DNA of 64,000 nt, from positions 124,001 to 188,000 of the forward strand of contig JABBOY010000006.1 of assembly GCA_012927585.1 (NCBI GenBank). Direction: 5' to 3'. Source of the stretch: Glaciimonas sp. (GTDB taxonomy: Bacteria; Pseudomonadota; Gammaproteobacteria; Burkholderiales; Burkholderiaceae_D). Both the position numbers and the translations under genes were made by a program. The notes under the pieces were generated by a model. It ran no database searches. It was not told where the DNA came from and worked only from the letters and a program-made list of their open reading frames with translations. Shown here piece by piece: positions 1 to 9,271 of this stretch (position 1 is the stretch's first letter; each line of letters starts with the position of its first letter).

Positions 1-2
1 CG

Positions 3-356
3 CAAAAGAATCCAAAGCAGGAATACAAGCGCGAAGCCTTCGATTTGTTCGGCCAGATGCTCGATCTGATCAAGAACGATGTGACCAAAGTGGTCATGAC
101 GGTGCACATCCAGTCGCGCGAAGAGATCGAAACGGCAGAGCAGGAACTGGCGCAATCGCATGTCGAGAACGTGCATTATCAGCATGCGGATTTCGATGCC
201 GAGGCGGAACCGGAAGATTTGCTGGCACCGACCGCCCGCTCTGAGACAGATGCCCAGCGGCTGAATCCGAACGCGGTGGCAAAGGTCGGTCGCAACGACC
301 TTTGCCCTTGCGGCAGCGGCAAGAAGTACAAGCAGTGCCACGGCAAGCTGGCATAA
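3..356 (+). CDS. secA: SecA C-terminal end (partial at 5' side)
   Basis: This is the last ~117 codons of the preprotein translocase ATPase SecA, which drives Sec-dependent export at the inner membrane. The open frame runs in from the left edge, so the start lies outside the window. The first visible residues ([19 protein letters not shown]) match the end of the SecA helical scaffold. The C-terminus carries the zinc-binding SEC-C motif ([20 protein letters not shown], with the CxC...CH ligands), which binds SecB and phospholipid. The linker between them is variable, as is usual. A strong terminator follows 20 nt after the stop, separating secA from argJ. Confidence 0.95.
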   Translation, partial: QKNPKQEYKREAFDLFGQMLDLIKNDVTKVVMTVHIQSREEIETAEQELAQSHVENVHYQHADFDAEAEPEDLLAPTARSETDAQRLNPNAVAKVGRNDLCPCGSGKKYKQCHGKLA

Positions 357-377
357 GCAGTTCGGATATTGCGCACC

Positions 378-405
378 AAAAAAGACGGGCGTGCCCGTCT
401 TTTTT
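378..405 (+). terminator. Rho-independent terminator after secA
   Basis: Inverted repeat AAAAAAGACGGGC / GCCCGTCTTTTTT with a 2-nt loop. The A and T runs make it usable on both strands. It lies 22 nt after the secA stop. Confidence 0.9.
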
Positions 406-525
406 ATGGGATCAGCATTAGCCGGCCTTGCCGCTGGGCAGTATCCCGCTGTGCGGCATTGCACATCGGCATTGGCGACATAACGATTACAATACGTTTT
501 CGTCCACTGCTAGAGCACGCACAAC

Positions 526-1764
526 ATGGCTGTCAATTCCCCTCTCCCGCTCGCCGCCGATCTCACACCGGTGGCGGGCATCTTGCTCGGCCATGCCGAA
601 GCAGGCATCAAAAACCCCAACCGCAAGGATTTGCTGGTACTGCAGCTGGCCGAGAGCGCCACGGTGGCGGGCGTGTTCACCACCAACCGTTTTTGCGCCG
701 CGCCGGTGCAAGTAGCGAAAGCCCATTTGGAAGCGGTCGCGCAATCCGGCCGCCGCATCCGCGCGCTCCTGATCAATACCGGCAACGCCAATGCCGGCAC
801 CGGTGCGCCGGGTTTGGCTGATGCCCATGCCAGCTGTGCAGCGCTGGCCGGTTTGCTGGATTGCGATCCGACCCAAATCCTGCCATTTTCGACCGGCGTG
901 ATTCTGGAGCCGCTGCCGCTCGATCGCATCAAAGCCGGCTTGCCGCAAGCGATCAAGAATCTGACGCAGGACAATTGGTTCAATGCCGCCGAAGCCATCA
1001 TGACCACCGACACCCAGCCCAAGGCGGCGTCGCGTAGCGTTGTGATCAACGGCGTCACGGTCACCCTGACCGGCATCAGTAAAGGCGCCGGCATGATCAA
1101 GCCGAACATGGCGACCATGCTGGGCTTTCTGGCGTGCGATGCAAAGGTGGCGCAACCGGTGCTGGATCATTTGGTCAAGCAGGCTGCCGATACCTCGTTC
1201 AATTGCATCACCATCGATGGCGACACCTCGACCAACGATTCCTTCATGCTGATCGCCACCGGTACAGCCGCGCTCGAAATCAACGATATCGGGTCGAGCG
1301 AATATGCCGCGCTGGCGCAGGCGGTGACCGGTATTTCGCAACAGTTGGCGCAGATGATTATTCGCGATGGCGAAGGTGCGACAAAATTCATCACCATCAC
1401 AGTCGAGCAAGGCAGAAACGCCGAGGAATGCCGCAAGATTGCCTACTCGATCGCCCATTCGCCGCTGGTGAAAACCGCTTTCTTCGCGTCCGACCCGAAC
1501 CTCGGCCGGATTCTGTGCGCAATCGGTTATGCCGGCGTCGATGATCTCGATGTCAGCCAGTTGAATCTGTATCTGGACGATGTCTGGGTCGCCAAAAATG
1601 GCGGGCGCAATTCGGATTATCAGGAACAGGACGGCCAACGCGTAATGCAGCAAAGCGAAATCACGGTGCGCGTCACACTAGCGCGCGGCAGCGCCAGTGC
1701 CACGGTCTGGACTTGCGACCTGTCGCACGAATATGTGACCATCAATGCGGATTACCGCTCTTAA
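526..1764 (+). CDS. argJ: Bifunctional glutamate N-acetyltransferase / amino-acid acetyltransferase ArgJ
   Basis: Ornithine acetyltransferase of arginine synthesis. It moves the acetyl group from N-acetylornithine to glutamate, and many homologs also use acetyl-CoA. At 412 aa it has the full family length. The self-cleavage site is visible as [14 protein letters not shown]. The nucleophile is Thr197, and cleavage before it yields the alpha and beta chains. The start of the catalytic chain and the C-terminal end ([16 protein letters not shown]) are typical. The secA-argJ-DUF815 ATPase-mutT order is recurrent in Burkholderiales. Whether this copy also has acetyl-CoA dependent synthase activity cannot be read from the sequence. 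Confidence 0.95.
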   Translation: MAVNSPLPLAADLTPVAGILLGHAEAGIKNPNRKDLLVLQLAESATVAGVFTTNRFCAAPVQVAKAHLEAVAQSGRRIRALLINTGNANAGTGAPGLADAHASCAALAGLLDCDPTQILPFSTGVILEPLPLDRIKAGLPQAIKNLTQDNWFNAAEAIMTTDTQPKAASRSVVINGVTVTLTGISKGAGMIKPNMATMLGFLACDAKVAQPVLDHLVKQAADTSFNCITIDGDTSTNDSFMLIATGTAALEINDIGSSEYAALAQAVTGISQQLAQMIIRDGEGATKFITITVEQGRNAEECRKIAYSIAHSPLVKTAFFASDPNLGRILCAIGYAGVDDLDVSQLNLYLDDVWVAKNGGRNSDYQEQDGQRVMQQSEITVRVTLARGSASATVWTCDLSHEYVTINADYRS

Positions 1765-1791
1765 TAATCGACACTCACAAGCCTTTCATTC

Positions 1792-2658
1792 ATGACACAA
1801 CTCGATCAATTTCTGGTGCGCGCTGAAAGCTTGCTGGCGCGCCTGGAATCCATTCTGCCGCCGCCGGCACACGCTACCGACTGGGCGCGCGCCACCGCAT
1901 TTCGCTGGCGCAAGCGGCCCGGCCAAGGCATCGGATTCCTGCAGCCGGTGGCGCATATCGCCAATATCAATTTGAGCGATCTGCACAATATCGGGCCGCA
2001 AAAGCAGCAGATCGAACAGAATACGCAGCAATTTGTGCAAGGTCGTCCGGCCAACAATGTGCTGCTGACCGGCGCACGCGGTACTGGCAAATCGTCGTTG
2101 ATCAAGGCGTGCCTGAATTGCTATGCGGCGCAGGGTTTGCGCCTGATCGAAGTCGACAAGGCCGATCTGGCGGATTTGCCGGATATCGTCGATTTGGTGG
2201 CCGAGCGGCCTGAGCGTTTCATCATTTTTTGCGATGATCTGAGCTTCGAGGAAGGCGAGGGCGGTTACAAGGCGCTGAAAGTGGCGCTGGACGGCAGCAT
2301 CGCCGCGCAATCCGACAACGTGCTGATTTACGCTACTTCCAACCGGCGCCACCTGCTGCCGGAACGCATGGCTGACAACGAAACTTACAAGCGCAGCGAC
2401 GACGGCGATCTGCATCCAGGCGAGACGGTCGAAGAAAAAATTTCCCTGTCCGAGCGTTTCGGCCTGTGGGTATCGTTTTATCCGTTCAAGCAGGACGATT
2501 ACCTCGATATCGTAGCGCACTGGCTGGGCTCATTCGGCTGCGATGCCAGCCAGATTGAAGCAGCCCGAGCCGATGCGTTGCGCTGGGCCTTGCAGCGCGG
2601 CTCGCGCTCCGGCCGCGTGGCTTGGCAATTTGCCCGCGATCATGCAGGAAAAATGTAA
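1792..2658 (+). CDS. DUF815-family P-loop ATPase
   Basis: AAA-like ATPase of 288 aa. The Walker A motif is GARGTGKS (residues 94-101) and the Walker B region is FIIFCDDLSFEEGEGGYKAL, followed by a sensor-like TSNRRHLLPERM segment. This matches the DUF815 family, found next to argJ/mutT in many betaproteobacteria. No cellular role is established. It starts 27 nt after argJ and is probably co-transcribed with it. The C-terminal part (ALRWALQRGSRSGRVAWQFA) resembles the small lid domain of AAA proteins. It is followed directly by an AT-rich repeat element. Confidence 0.85.
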   Translation: MTQLDQFLVRAESLLARLESILPPPAHATDWARATAFRWRKRPGQGIGFLQPVAHIANINLSDLHNIGPQKQQIEQNTQQFVQGRPANNVLLTGARGTGKSSLIKACLNCYAAQGLRLIEVDKADLADLPDIVDLVAERPERFIIFCDDLSFEEGEGGYKALKVALDGSIAAQSDNVLIYATSNRRHLLPERMADNETYKRSDDGDLHPGETVEEKISLSERFGLWVSFYPFKQDDYLDIVAHWLGSFGCDASQIEAARADALRWALQRGSRSGRVAWQFARDHAGKM

Positions 2659-2664
2659 TATGAT

Positions 2665-2744
2665 GGAGTATGCTTTTAAATGGCATGTTTTCCGCATATA
2701 TTCATTGCGAAGTAATTAAATACAATAAGTAGTATATTTACTTC
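2665..2744 (+). repeat. AT-rich intergenic repeat, copy A
   Basis: Member of the dispersed family described in the findings. It starts GGAGTATGCTTTTAAA, and CCGCATATATTCATT begins exactly 27 nt after the first G. The 3' half can fold (GAAGTAA...TTACTTC). It fills almost the whole gap between the DUF815 ATPase stop and the mutT start. Confidence 0.75.
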
Positions 2745-2755
2745 AAGGCTATTTG

Positions 2756-3181
2756 ATGACGAAATCCAGTCAAGTTCCGATTGCGGTTGCAGTCGGGATT
2801 CTCATGCAGCCGAACGGCGATGTTTTGTTGGCGCAGCGCCCGAGTGGCAAGCTTTACGCCGGCTATTGGGAATTTCCGGGCGGCAAGGTGGAGCTGGGCG
2901 AATCGATTCTGGATGCATTAAAACGCGAATTCGTCGAAGAACTGGGGATCGAGATATTGACCGCCGAGCCCTGGTGCGGCGTCGAGCACATTTATCCGCA
3001 TGCCCACGTGCGGCTGCACTTTTACCTCTGTCGCGCCTGGCGCGGTGAACCGCAGAGCCTGGAAAGACAAGCGTTCGCCTGGCAGGGCAAGGTTGACGTT
3101 GCGCCGCTCTTGCCGGCCACTATTCCGCTACTTGAATGGCTGGACCGCTTGCGCTACCCGCTTAGATTAAATAAGGGATGA
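2756..3181 (+). CDS. mutT: 8-oxo-dGTP diphosphatase MutT (Nudix)
   Basis: Nudix hydrolase that removes oxidised dGTP from the nucleotide pool and so prevents A:T to C:G transversions. The complete Nudix box is visible (GGKVELGESILDALKREF followed by VEELGIEI, the GX5EX7REUXEEXGU pattern) about 40 residues in. An ATG at 2756 is preferred over the TTG one codon earlier, giving 141 aa, close to the usual MutT length. The gene ends in a 20-bp overlap with the convergent methyltransferase gene. Its promoter, if it has one, must lie inside the repeat element upstream. Confidence 0.9.
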   Translation: MTKSSQVPIAVAVGILMQPNGDVLLAQRPSGKLYAGYWEFPGGKVELGESILDALKREFVEELGIEILTAEPWCGVEHIYPHAHVRLHFYLCRAWRGEPQSLERQAFAWQGKVDVAPLLPATIPLLEWLDRLRYPLRLNKG

Positions 3182-3599
3182 TCGCTTTGGTTTTCTGGCG
3201 GTAGGCGGCGTAGTCAGAAAAACGCGCCAGCAGGAAGCGCTCTTCGCGCCTGATCTTGATGATCAGCACGACCGTCAACAGCGCCAGCAAGCTCCATTTT
3301 CCCGCCGATCCATACGCCAGGCAGGCGGCCAGGCCGCACAGTAGTACCGCCAGATACATCGGGTGCCGGATAAAGCGGTAGATGCCGCGCGTGACCAGTT
3401 CGCCGCCGCTTCTGGGTTCCGGTAGCGCGCTGAGGGTGCGTGCCGGCATTACGGCCAGTGCAGCGCCAATGGCGATTAAGCCGAGGATGAATAACGCAAT
3501 GCTGGTTGCGGTGAGTTCAGGAGCATGGCGAGAAATTGGGTTGGGAATCGCGATCAGGGCAATCAGCAGTAATTGCGCAAAAACTAGCAGGCGTGACAT
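3162..3599 (-). CDS. Isoprenylcysteine carboxyl methyltransferase (ICMT)-like membrane protein
   Basis: Small integral membrane protein of 145 aa with about four hydrophobic segments. The ICMT/PEMT signature is visible: RGIYRFIRHPMYLAVLL, then KIRREERFLLARFSDYAAY near the C-terminus, which forms the cofactor site in this superfamily. Substrates of bacterial members are mostly unknown. It converges on mutT with a 20-bp overlap and starts 12 nt after the yacG stop on the same strand, so it may be the last gene of the yacG-zapD-coaE string. Confidence 0.8.
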   Translation of the reverse strand: MSRLLVFAQLLLIALIAIPNPISRHAPELTATSIALFILGLIAIGAALAVMPARTLSALPEPRSGGELVTRGIYRFIRHPMYLAVLLCGLAACLAYGSAGKWSLLALLTVVLIIKIRREERFLLARFSDYAAYRQKTKAIIPYLI

Positions 3600-3611
3600 C
3601 GCGGCTGCCGC

Positions 3612-3800
3612 TTAGGGCTGTAATTGGCTGTCGTCGTCGATATCCTCGGCAGGATTGACGGCGGGAATTGTGTATTTTTCCTCGGCCCAGGCGCCCAGAT
3701 CGATTTGCTTGCAACGTTCCGAGCAAAAAGGACGGAAGCGGTTTTTTTCGGTCCATTCGACCTTGCTCTTGCAAGTGGGGCAATGCACAAAAGTAATCAT
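3612..3800 (-). CDS. yacG: DNA gyrase inhibitor / zinc-finger protein YacG
   Basis: A 62-aa protein with the four-cysteine zinc site of Yac[11 protein letters not shown], then [20 protein letters not shown], and an acidic tail. E. coli YacG binds the GyrB C-terminal region and inhibits gyrase. As in many proteobacteria it lies directly downstream of zapD and coaE on the same strand. Confidence 0.93.
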   Translation of the reverse strand: MITFVHCPTCKSKVEWTEKNRFRPFCSERCKQIDLGAWAEEKYTIPAVNPAEDIDDDSQLQP

Positions 3801-3822
3801 TGTTTGCTTGTTATTTATACAG

Positions 3823-4578
3823 TCAAAAATTGCACAGGGTTAGCTCGAACGGCACGTCGCCCTCGAACCCTTTTGGTTTCATATTGCCGTCCTGGCAAGT
3901 GAAGCGCACCCATAACATGTATTTATTGGCGGAAATTTCTGGGATGCAGCCGAGTTCTTCATCAATGTCCAGGCGCAGCATCTGGTATACCTTGCCTTGC
4001 AACATTTGCTGGTAAGTGCCTGATTGCGCGATGATCTTGCTGGTGCTGCCCGATTCGCGCAACAGCCGCAGCACCATGCTCAATGCCTCGAATAGCGGCA
4101 ACAAAGTTGAAAACCATCCCGATATATCGTCAAAACGCTGCTGTGCCGGGCGCTGTTGCCAAGCGTAATACGCAGGCAAATCGAATTCGCAGGCGCCGCC
4201 CGGGATGATGGTGCGGCCGCGGATGCTCATCAGCCATTCATTATCGCGCACGTTTTGCCCGGTCTTGCCTTGCGTCGCCATCAGTGCCGTGCTGATGCGA
4301 TCCAGATCGAGCAGGATTTCTTCGAGCCGATCAGGCTCCACATTGGGATTGCTTTTAAAGCCGAGCAAGGTGTGCTTCTGGCGTTCCAGTTCTTGCAGCA
4401 GATCCGATTTCAGATCGGCGCGGCCGGCTACTTCGAGCATTTCAAAGATGGTGCAAAGGGCGACATGGTGTTGCAGCGCATGTTCCTGATGCAGGAAAAA
4501 AATAAATTTTTCATACAGGTCTTCCAGTCGCAACAACGTGCGAATACGCTCGTTGAAAGGGTATTCGTAAACAATCAA
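3823..4578 (-). CDS. zapD: Cell division protein ZapD
   Basis: FtsZ-associated protein that cross-links FtsZ filaments in the divisome. The N-terminus [20 protein letters not shown] is characteristic of ZapD (formerly YacF/DUF1342). I chose the TTG at 4578 because it puts the conserved IVYEYPF right after the start, gives 251 aa (the common family length) and has GGGA six bases upstream. The frame stays open to another TTG at 4632 (269 aa). The gene sits between yacG and coaE, the conserved arrangement. Confidence 0.9.
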   Translation of the reverse strand: MIVYEYPFNERIRTLLRLEDLYEKFIFFLHQEHALQHHVALCTIFEMLEVAGRADLKSDLLQELERQKHTLLGFKSNPNVEPDRLEEILLDLDRISTALMATQGKTGQNVRDNEWLMSIRGRTIIPGGACEFDLPAYYAWQQRPAQQRFDDISGWFSTLLPLFEALSMVLRLLRESGSTSKIIAQSGTYQQMLQGKVYQMLRLDIDEELGCIPEISANKYMLWVRFTCQDGNMKPKGFEGDVPFELTLCNF

Positions 4579-4655
4579 AGCGGATCCCGGTAATGGTTGT
4601 AAGTTTTGTAATTCTGAACGATACCGGCACAAATTACAATTGTTGCGACAATTTG

Positions 4656-5270
4656 TTATGACGATTGTGCCGCCAACGACAGATACAACGCATGCAGGCG
4701 GTCGACTTGCGAAGCCAATGCGCTGGCGTCGGCATCATTGACAATTACGTCATCCGCAGCGGCCAGCCGTGTCGCGCGTGAAACCTGGTGCGCCATGATC
4801 GCGCGCACCTGCGCTTCGCTCAAACCGTTGCGCTGCATGACGCGCTGGATTTGCAGCGCTTCCGGGCAATCGATGACCAGTACCCGCGCCACGCGTCGGG
4901 CCCAGTTGCCGGACTCTACCAGCAGCGGCACCACCAGCATCAGATAGACGCCTTCGGCCTGTTGCGCAGCGCGTTCGGTTTCGGCCCGTATCAGTGGGTG
5001 CAGGATCGCTTCGAGCCGTTGTTTGGCGAGGCGGTCGGAAAATACCTTGTCACGCATCGCGGCTCGGTCCATTGCCCCATCGGCGCCGATGAATGCAGCG
5101 CCGAACTGGGTTCGAATGGCGGCGATGGCTGCGCCATCCGGCGCGCACAGGCGGTGCGCGATCAAATCGGTATCGATGATCGTTGCGCCGCAGGCAGCGA
5201 ACAGGTCGGCCACCGTGCTTTTTCCGCTGCCGACACCGCCGGTTACGCCGACTGAAAAACGATTTCTCAT
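4656..5270 (-). CDS. coaE: Dephospho-CoA kinase
   Basis: Last enzyme of coenzyme A synthesis; phosphorylates the 3'-OH of dephospho-CoA. The P-loop is [18 protein letters not shown] at residues 6-23, followed by [11 protein letters not shown] with the catalytic Asp. At 204 aa it is full length. It is in the pilD-coaE-zapD-yacG cluster typical of beta- and gammaproteobacteria. Confidence 0.95.
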   Translation of the reverse strand: MRNRFSVGVTGGVGSGKSTVADLFAACGATIIDTDLIAHRLCAPDGAAIAAIRTQFGAAFIGADGAMDRAAMRDKVFSDRLAKQRLEAILHPLIRAETERAAQQAEGVYLMLVVPLLVESGNWARRVARVLVIDCPEALQIQRVMQRNGLSEAQVRAIMAHQVSRATRLAAADDVIVNDADASALASQVDRLHALYLSLAAQSS

Positions 5271-5297
5271 TGATTGCTCAATAGTTGCAAATGCTGG

Positions 5298-6164
5298 CTA
5301 CAGCAGAAAGTCGAGCGTATGGGCGGCGATGGACTTGCCAAAGAGTAAGGCAATCATTCCGGCAGCGGCCAGATAAGGGCCGAATGGTATCGGGTTGTCA
5401 CGGCCGCGTTTGGTGAAAATCATCAGGGAAATGCCAACGGTAGCGCCCACTACCGACGATAGCAGGATAATCACCGGCAACATGCCCCAGCCCAGCCATG
5501 CTCCCAATGCAGCCAGCAGCTTGAAGTCGCCGTAACCCATGCCTTCCTTGCCGGTGGCGAGTTTGAACAGCCAATAGATTGCCCACAGGATCAGATAGCC
5601 GGCTGCGGCGCCCAGCACTGCGTCTGGCAGTGTTGTGAAAGTACCATTCAGGTTGACCAGCAGGCCAGCCCACAGCAGCGCCAGCGTCAGGTCGTCGGGC
5701 AATAGCTGGGTATCGGCATCAATGAAGGTCATCGCAATCAGCAGATACGCGAACAGCAGTGTCGCCAGACCCGCCACGCCGGCGCCGAAGCGCCATATCA
5801 AGAGTGCCGACAGGGCTGCAGTCAGCAGTTCAACGGCTGGATAACGGGCCGAAATCGGCGCCTTGCAAGACGCGCATTTGCCTCCAAGCGCCAGATAGCT
5901 GATGACCGGAATGTTTTCCAGCGCGCTAATCGTGTGCCCGCAGTGGGGGCAGGCCGAACGCGGCAGCATTAGATCGAAACGATCGGTATGCGGCAGGTTC
6001 AGGCCGCTTTCGTGCGCCACGTAATTGTCCGATTCGCGCTGCATCATCTTTGGCACGCGATAAATCACTACATTTAGAAAACTGCCGATCAGCAGGCCGA
6101 ACAGGCCGGCCAGCGCGGCACCCAGCAGATTGCCGGGTGCTGCAAAGAAAGAAAATTCCAGCAT
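5298..6164 (-). CDS. pilD: Prepilin peptidase / N-methyltransferase PilD
   Basis: Bifunctional inner-membrane aspartic protease that cleaves type IV prepilin leader peptides and methylates the new N-terminus. It is 288 aa with several membrane spans. Visible motifs: the zinc tetracysteine region (CPHCGHTISALENIPVISYL ... CASCKAPIS) in the cytoplasmic domain, and both catalytic Asp motifs (FIDADTQLLPDDLT and GYGDFKLLAALGAW). Its ATG overlaps the pilC stop by one base (TGATG), indicating translational coupling. Confidence 0.95.
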   Translation of the reverse strand: MLEFSFFAAPGNLLGAALAGLFGLLIGSFLNVVIYRVPKMMQRESDNYVAHESGLNLPHTDRFDLMLPRSACPHCGHTISALENIPVISYLALGGKCASCKAPISARYPAVELLTAALSALLIWRFGAGVAGLATLLFAYLLIAMTFIDADTQLLPDDLTLALLWAGLLVNLNGTFTTLPDAVLGAAAGYLILWAIYWLFKLATGKEGMGYGDFKLLAALGAWLGWGMLPVIILLSSVVGATVGISLMIFTKRGRDNPIPFGPYLAAAGMIALLFGKSIAAHTLDFLL

Positions 6165-7396
6165 CAGACCACCGATCCCAGTTTGAAGATAGGCAGGTAC
6201 ATGGCAATCACCAGACCGCCGATCAGCACGCCCAGAATCACCATGATCAGCGGTTCCATCAGGCTGGAAAGCGAAGCTACCGCATCGTCGACTTCATCCT
6301 CGTAGAAATCGGCGACCTTGCCCAGCATCATGTCGAGCGAACCGGATTCTTCACCGATTGAAACCATTTGCGTGACCATGTTCGGAAACACATCGGAATT
6401 TTGCATCGCAGCGGTCAGGCTGGTGCCGGTACTGACTTCGGTTTGGATTTTTTTGGTTGCATCCAGATACACCGCGTTGCCGCAGGCGCCACCGACCGAA
6501 TCGAGCGACTCGACCAACGGCACGCCGGCGGCAAACATGGTGGCCAGGGTGCGTGTCCAGCGCGCGATGGTAGCCTTGCGGATCACTGCGCCGAAAATCG
6601 GCGCCTTTAGTAACAGCCTATCCATGAACTGCTGCACTTTCAGCGAACGTTTCCATGATTGAAAAAATAGATACAGGCCGCCGAAGATCAAGCCGAAGAT
6701 CAGATACCACCATTGTACGAAAAAATCTGAAATCGCCATCACGAACAGGGTCGGCGCCGGCAGGTCGGCGCCGAAACTCTTGAATACCTCCTTGAAAGCC
6801 GGCACTACCCAGATCATGATCACTGCCGTCACCACAAAAGCGACCACCAGGATCGATACCGGATAAAACATGGCCGACTTGATCTTGCCCTTGATGGCAA
6901 TGGTTTTTTCTTTGTATATCGCCAGCCGGGTCAGCAAGTCTTCCAGAATCCCAGCCTGTTCACCGGCCCCCACCAGATTGCAGAACAGTGGGTCGAAATA
7001 CAGCGGGAATTTACGGAAGGCCTGATTCAGGCTCGAACCGGTTTCGACGTCGGCGCGGATATCCTGCACCAGCTTGGATACCGATGGATTGGCGTTGCCT
7101 TTGGCGACGATGTCGAACGATTGCAACAGCGGTACGCCGGCCTTCATCATGGTTGCCAGTTGGCGGGTGAACAGCGTGATGTCCTTGTCGGTAATCCGCT
7201 TGCCGCTGCGGAAGTTTTTTTTCTTGATTTTTGTGACCAGAATGCCCTGGCGTCGCAACGTGGCGCTGACCACAGCTTCACCGCCGGCACGGAGTTCGCC
7301 GCGCATCGATTTGCCGGATTTGTCCTTGCCTTCCCAAGCAAAGATCGCATCCTTGTTTGGACGGGCGCTTGCGCTATTGCGGGATGCGGTTGCCAT
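6164..7396 (-). CDS. pilC: Type IV pilus inner-membrane platform protein PilC
   Basis: Polytopic GspF/PilC protein that links the assembly ATPase to pilin insertion. It has 410 aa and two copies of the T2SSF domain (roughly residues 75-200 and 280-400). The conserved LLTRLAIYKEKTIAIKGKIK and the C-terminal VASLSSLMEPLIMVILGVLI segments are visible. It is preceded by an SD-like GGAG and follows pilB by 13 nt. Confidence 0.95.
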   Translation of the reverse strand: MATASRNSASARPNKDAIFAWEGKDKSGKSMRGELRAGGEAVVSATLRRQGILVTKIKKKNFRSGKRITDKDITLFTRQLATMMKAGVPLLQSFDIVAKGNANPSVSKLVQDIRADVETGSSLNQAFRKFPLYFDPLFCNLVGAGEQAGILEDLLTRLAIYKEKTIAIKGKIKSAMFYPVSILVVAFVVTAVIMIWVVPAFKEVFKSFGADLPAPTLFVMAISDFFVQWWYLIFGLIFGGLYLFFQSWKRSLKVQQFMDRLLLKAPIFGAVIRKATIARWTRTLATMFAAGVPLVESLDSVGGACGNAVYLDATKKIQTEVSTGTSLTAAMQNSDVFPNMVTQMVSIGEESGSLDMMLGKVADFYEDEVDDAVASLSSLMEPLIMVILGVLIGGLVIAMYLPIFKLGSVV

Positions 7397-7409
7397 TTAC
7401 GGTCTCCTG

Positions 7410-9137
7410 TTATTCATTGGTGCAACCGAGAACTTCTTCCAGGCTGGTCAAACCTTGCCTGACTTTGACCAGCCCCGATTGGCGCAGGGATTTAACCCCT
7501 TCCAGCGCGGCCTGACGTCCTATGTCAGGGGCTGAACCTTGCGCCAGGATGATACGTTCTATTTCTTGTGAAATTGGCATGATCTGATAGATCCCGACCC
7601 GGCCCTTGTAGCCGCTGCCGTTGCAGCGTTCACAGCCAACCGGCTTGAAAGGTTGCCAGCTACCATCGAGTTCTTGCGCCTTGTAGCCGGCCTGCAACAG
7701 CACTTCATCCAGGATAACGGCTGGTTGCTTGCAGCCGCACAGACGGCGCGCCAGCCGCTGGGCAGTAATCAGAATCACTGAAGAGGCAATATTAAAGGGC
7801 GCTACACCCATATTCATCAGCCGCGTCAGGGTCGATGGAGCATCGTTGGTGTGCAGCGTGGAAAACACCATGTGACCGGTTTGCGCCGCCTTGATGGCGA
7901 TGTCTGCGGTTTCCAGGTCGCGGATCTCGCCTACCATGATGACGTCTGGATCCTGGCGCAGGAAGGACTTCAGGGCCACGGCAAAGCTCAGACCCGCCTT
8001 TTCGTTGACGTTGACCTGATTGACTCCGGGCAGATTGATTTCGGCCGGGTCTTCTGCGGTCGAGATATTAATGCCAGGCTGGTTGATCACGTTCAGGCAG
8101 GTATACAGGGACACCGTTTTGCCGGAGCCGGTAGGTCCCGTCATCAGCACCATCCCGTAAGGACGCTGGATCGCATTGAGCAGAGTTTCCTTCTGATCCG
8201 CATCGTAGCCAAGCGCGTCGATCCCCAGTTGGGCCTGGCTCCCATCCAGGATGCGCATGACGATTTTTTCGCCGAACAGGGTCGGTAGCGTGCTGACCCG
8301 AAAATCGATGGCGCGCGTTGGGGAGATCGCCAACTTCATGCGGCCGTCTTGCGGCACGCGTTTTTCTGAAATGTCGAGCTTGGAAATGACCTTGATACGC
8401 GAGGCCAGCTTTTCTTTGATCGCCAGAGGCGGTTGGGCGACTTCGCGCAAAATGCCATCTACACGAAAACGGATGCGGTAAAACTTTTCAAATGGTTCAA
8501 AGTGGATATCGGATGCACCCAAATTAATTCCATCCAGCAATATTTTTTGCAGAAACTTGACAATCGGGGCGTCGTCTATGTCGGTATCGATTGCGGAACC
8601 TGCCGCGACTGCCGTTTCGTCTTCGATGAAATTGATATCGAGATCGTCGCTGATCAACTCATTGAGATTCTGCTCGTCATTCCGTCCGCATTGCTCCAGT
8701 AGTTGCAGCAGCGTATCGTGTTGCACGATTACCGGTTCGACGATCAAGCCGGTCTGGAACTTGATCTGATCGAGTGCCTGCGTGTTGCTGGGGTCCGAGA
8801 TTGCGACTGTGATCTTGTTGCCGCGTTTTGCCAGTACGATTACGCGTTGCCCCTGCATTAGCTTGGCATCGATGATTTTTTCCGGCCGCGCCGCGATATT
8901 AAACGCCGTCAGATCAAGTGCCGGATAACCGAAGGTTTCGGAACAGAACAGGGCTAGTACGCGTTTTTCGATATGGCCACTTTGCAGCAGTGTATCGATG
9001 AAAAAAGATTTTTCGGTCAAGGCTTTTTTATTCAAGGCCTCGACTTGCGATGTCGATAAATGTCCGGCCTGCACCAATGCCCTGGCCAATCCTGACATGG
9101 GGAGGGGAGCTATGCTATTAGGAGACGCTGCTGCCAT
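7410..9137 (-). CDS. pilB: Type IV pilus assembly ATPase PilB
   Basis: Extension motor of the type IV pilus, 575 aa from the ATG at 9137; a TTG nine codons upstream (9164) is possible. An N-terminal MshEN/T2SSE-N domain (about 20-160) is followed by the GspE ATPase. Visible motifs: Walker A GPTGSGKTVSLYTCL, Walker B RQDPDVIMVGEIRD, the His box QTGHMVFSTLHTND, and a zinc tetracysteine (CGCKQP ... CERCNGSGYKGRVG). pilB-pilC-pilD form one minus-strand operon; the major pilin gene is not in the window. Confidence 0.95.
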   Translation of the reverse strand: MAAASPNSIAPLPMSGLARALVQAGHLSTSQVEALNKKALTEKSFFIDTLLQSGHIEKRVLALFCSETFGYPALDLTAFNIAARPEKIIDAKLMQGQRVIVLAKRGNKITVAISDPSNTQALDQIKFQTGLIVEPVIVQHDTLLQLLEQCGRNDEQNLNELISDDLDINFIEDETAVAAGSAIDTDIDDAPIVKFLQKILLDGINLGASDIHFEPFEKFYRIRFRVDGILREVAQPPLAIKEKLASRIKVISKLDISEKRVPQDGRMKLAISPTRAIDFRVSTLPTLFGEKIVMRILDGSQAQLGIDALGYDADQKETLLNAIQRPYGMVLMTGPTGSGKTVSLYTCLNVINQPGINISTAEDPAEINLPGVNQVNVNEKAGLSFAVALKSFLRQDPDVIMVGEIRDLETADIAIKAAQTGHMVFSTLHTNDAPSTLTRLMNMGVAPFNIASSVILITAQRLARRLCGCKQPAVILDEVLLQAGYKAQELDGSWQPFKPVGCERCNGSGYKGRVGIYQIMPISQEIERIILAQGSAPDIGRQAALEGVKSLRQSGLVKVRQGLTSLEEVLGCTNE

Positions 9138-9271
9138 AAATAATTCAGTCGGAAGATAACGCAAAAAATATCGGAAAGGCGTTAGATGATGCCTCCAAGC
9201 ATCTGCCTTGTAAAGGCATTGCCACGGTAGCGCGATTTTTTAACGCCCTCATTTGACTATGCTGCCAAAGA

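Noticed and set aside
487-1653. Long minus-strand open frame (388 codons) opposite argJ
   Set aside because: It is the mirror of argJ, a well-supported gene, and its translation shows no known domain and has a composition typical of an antisense frame in GC-rich DNA.
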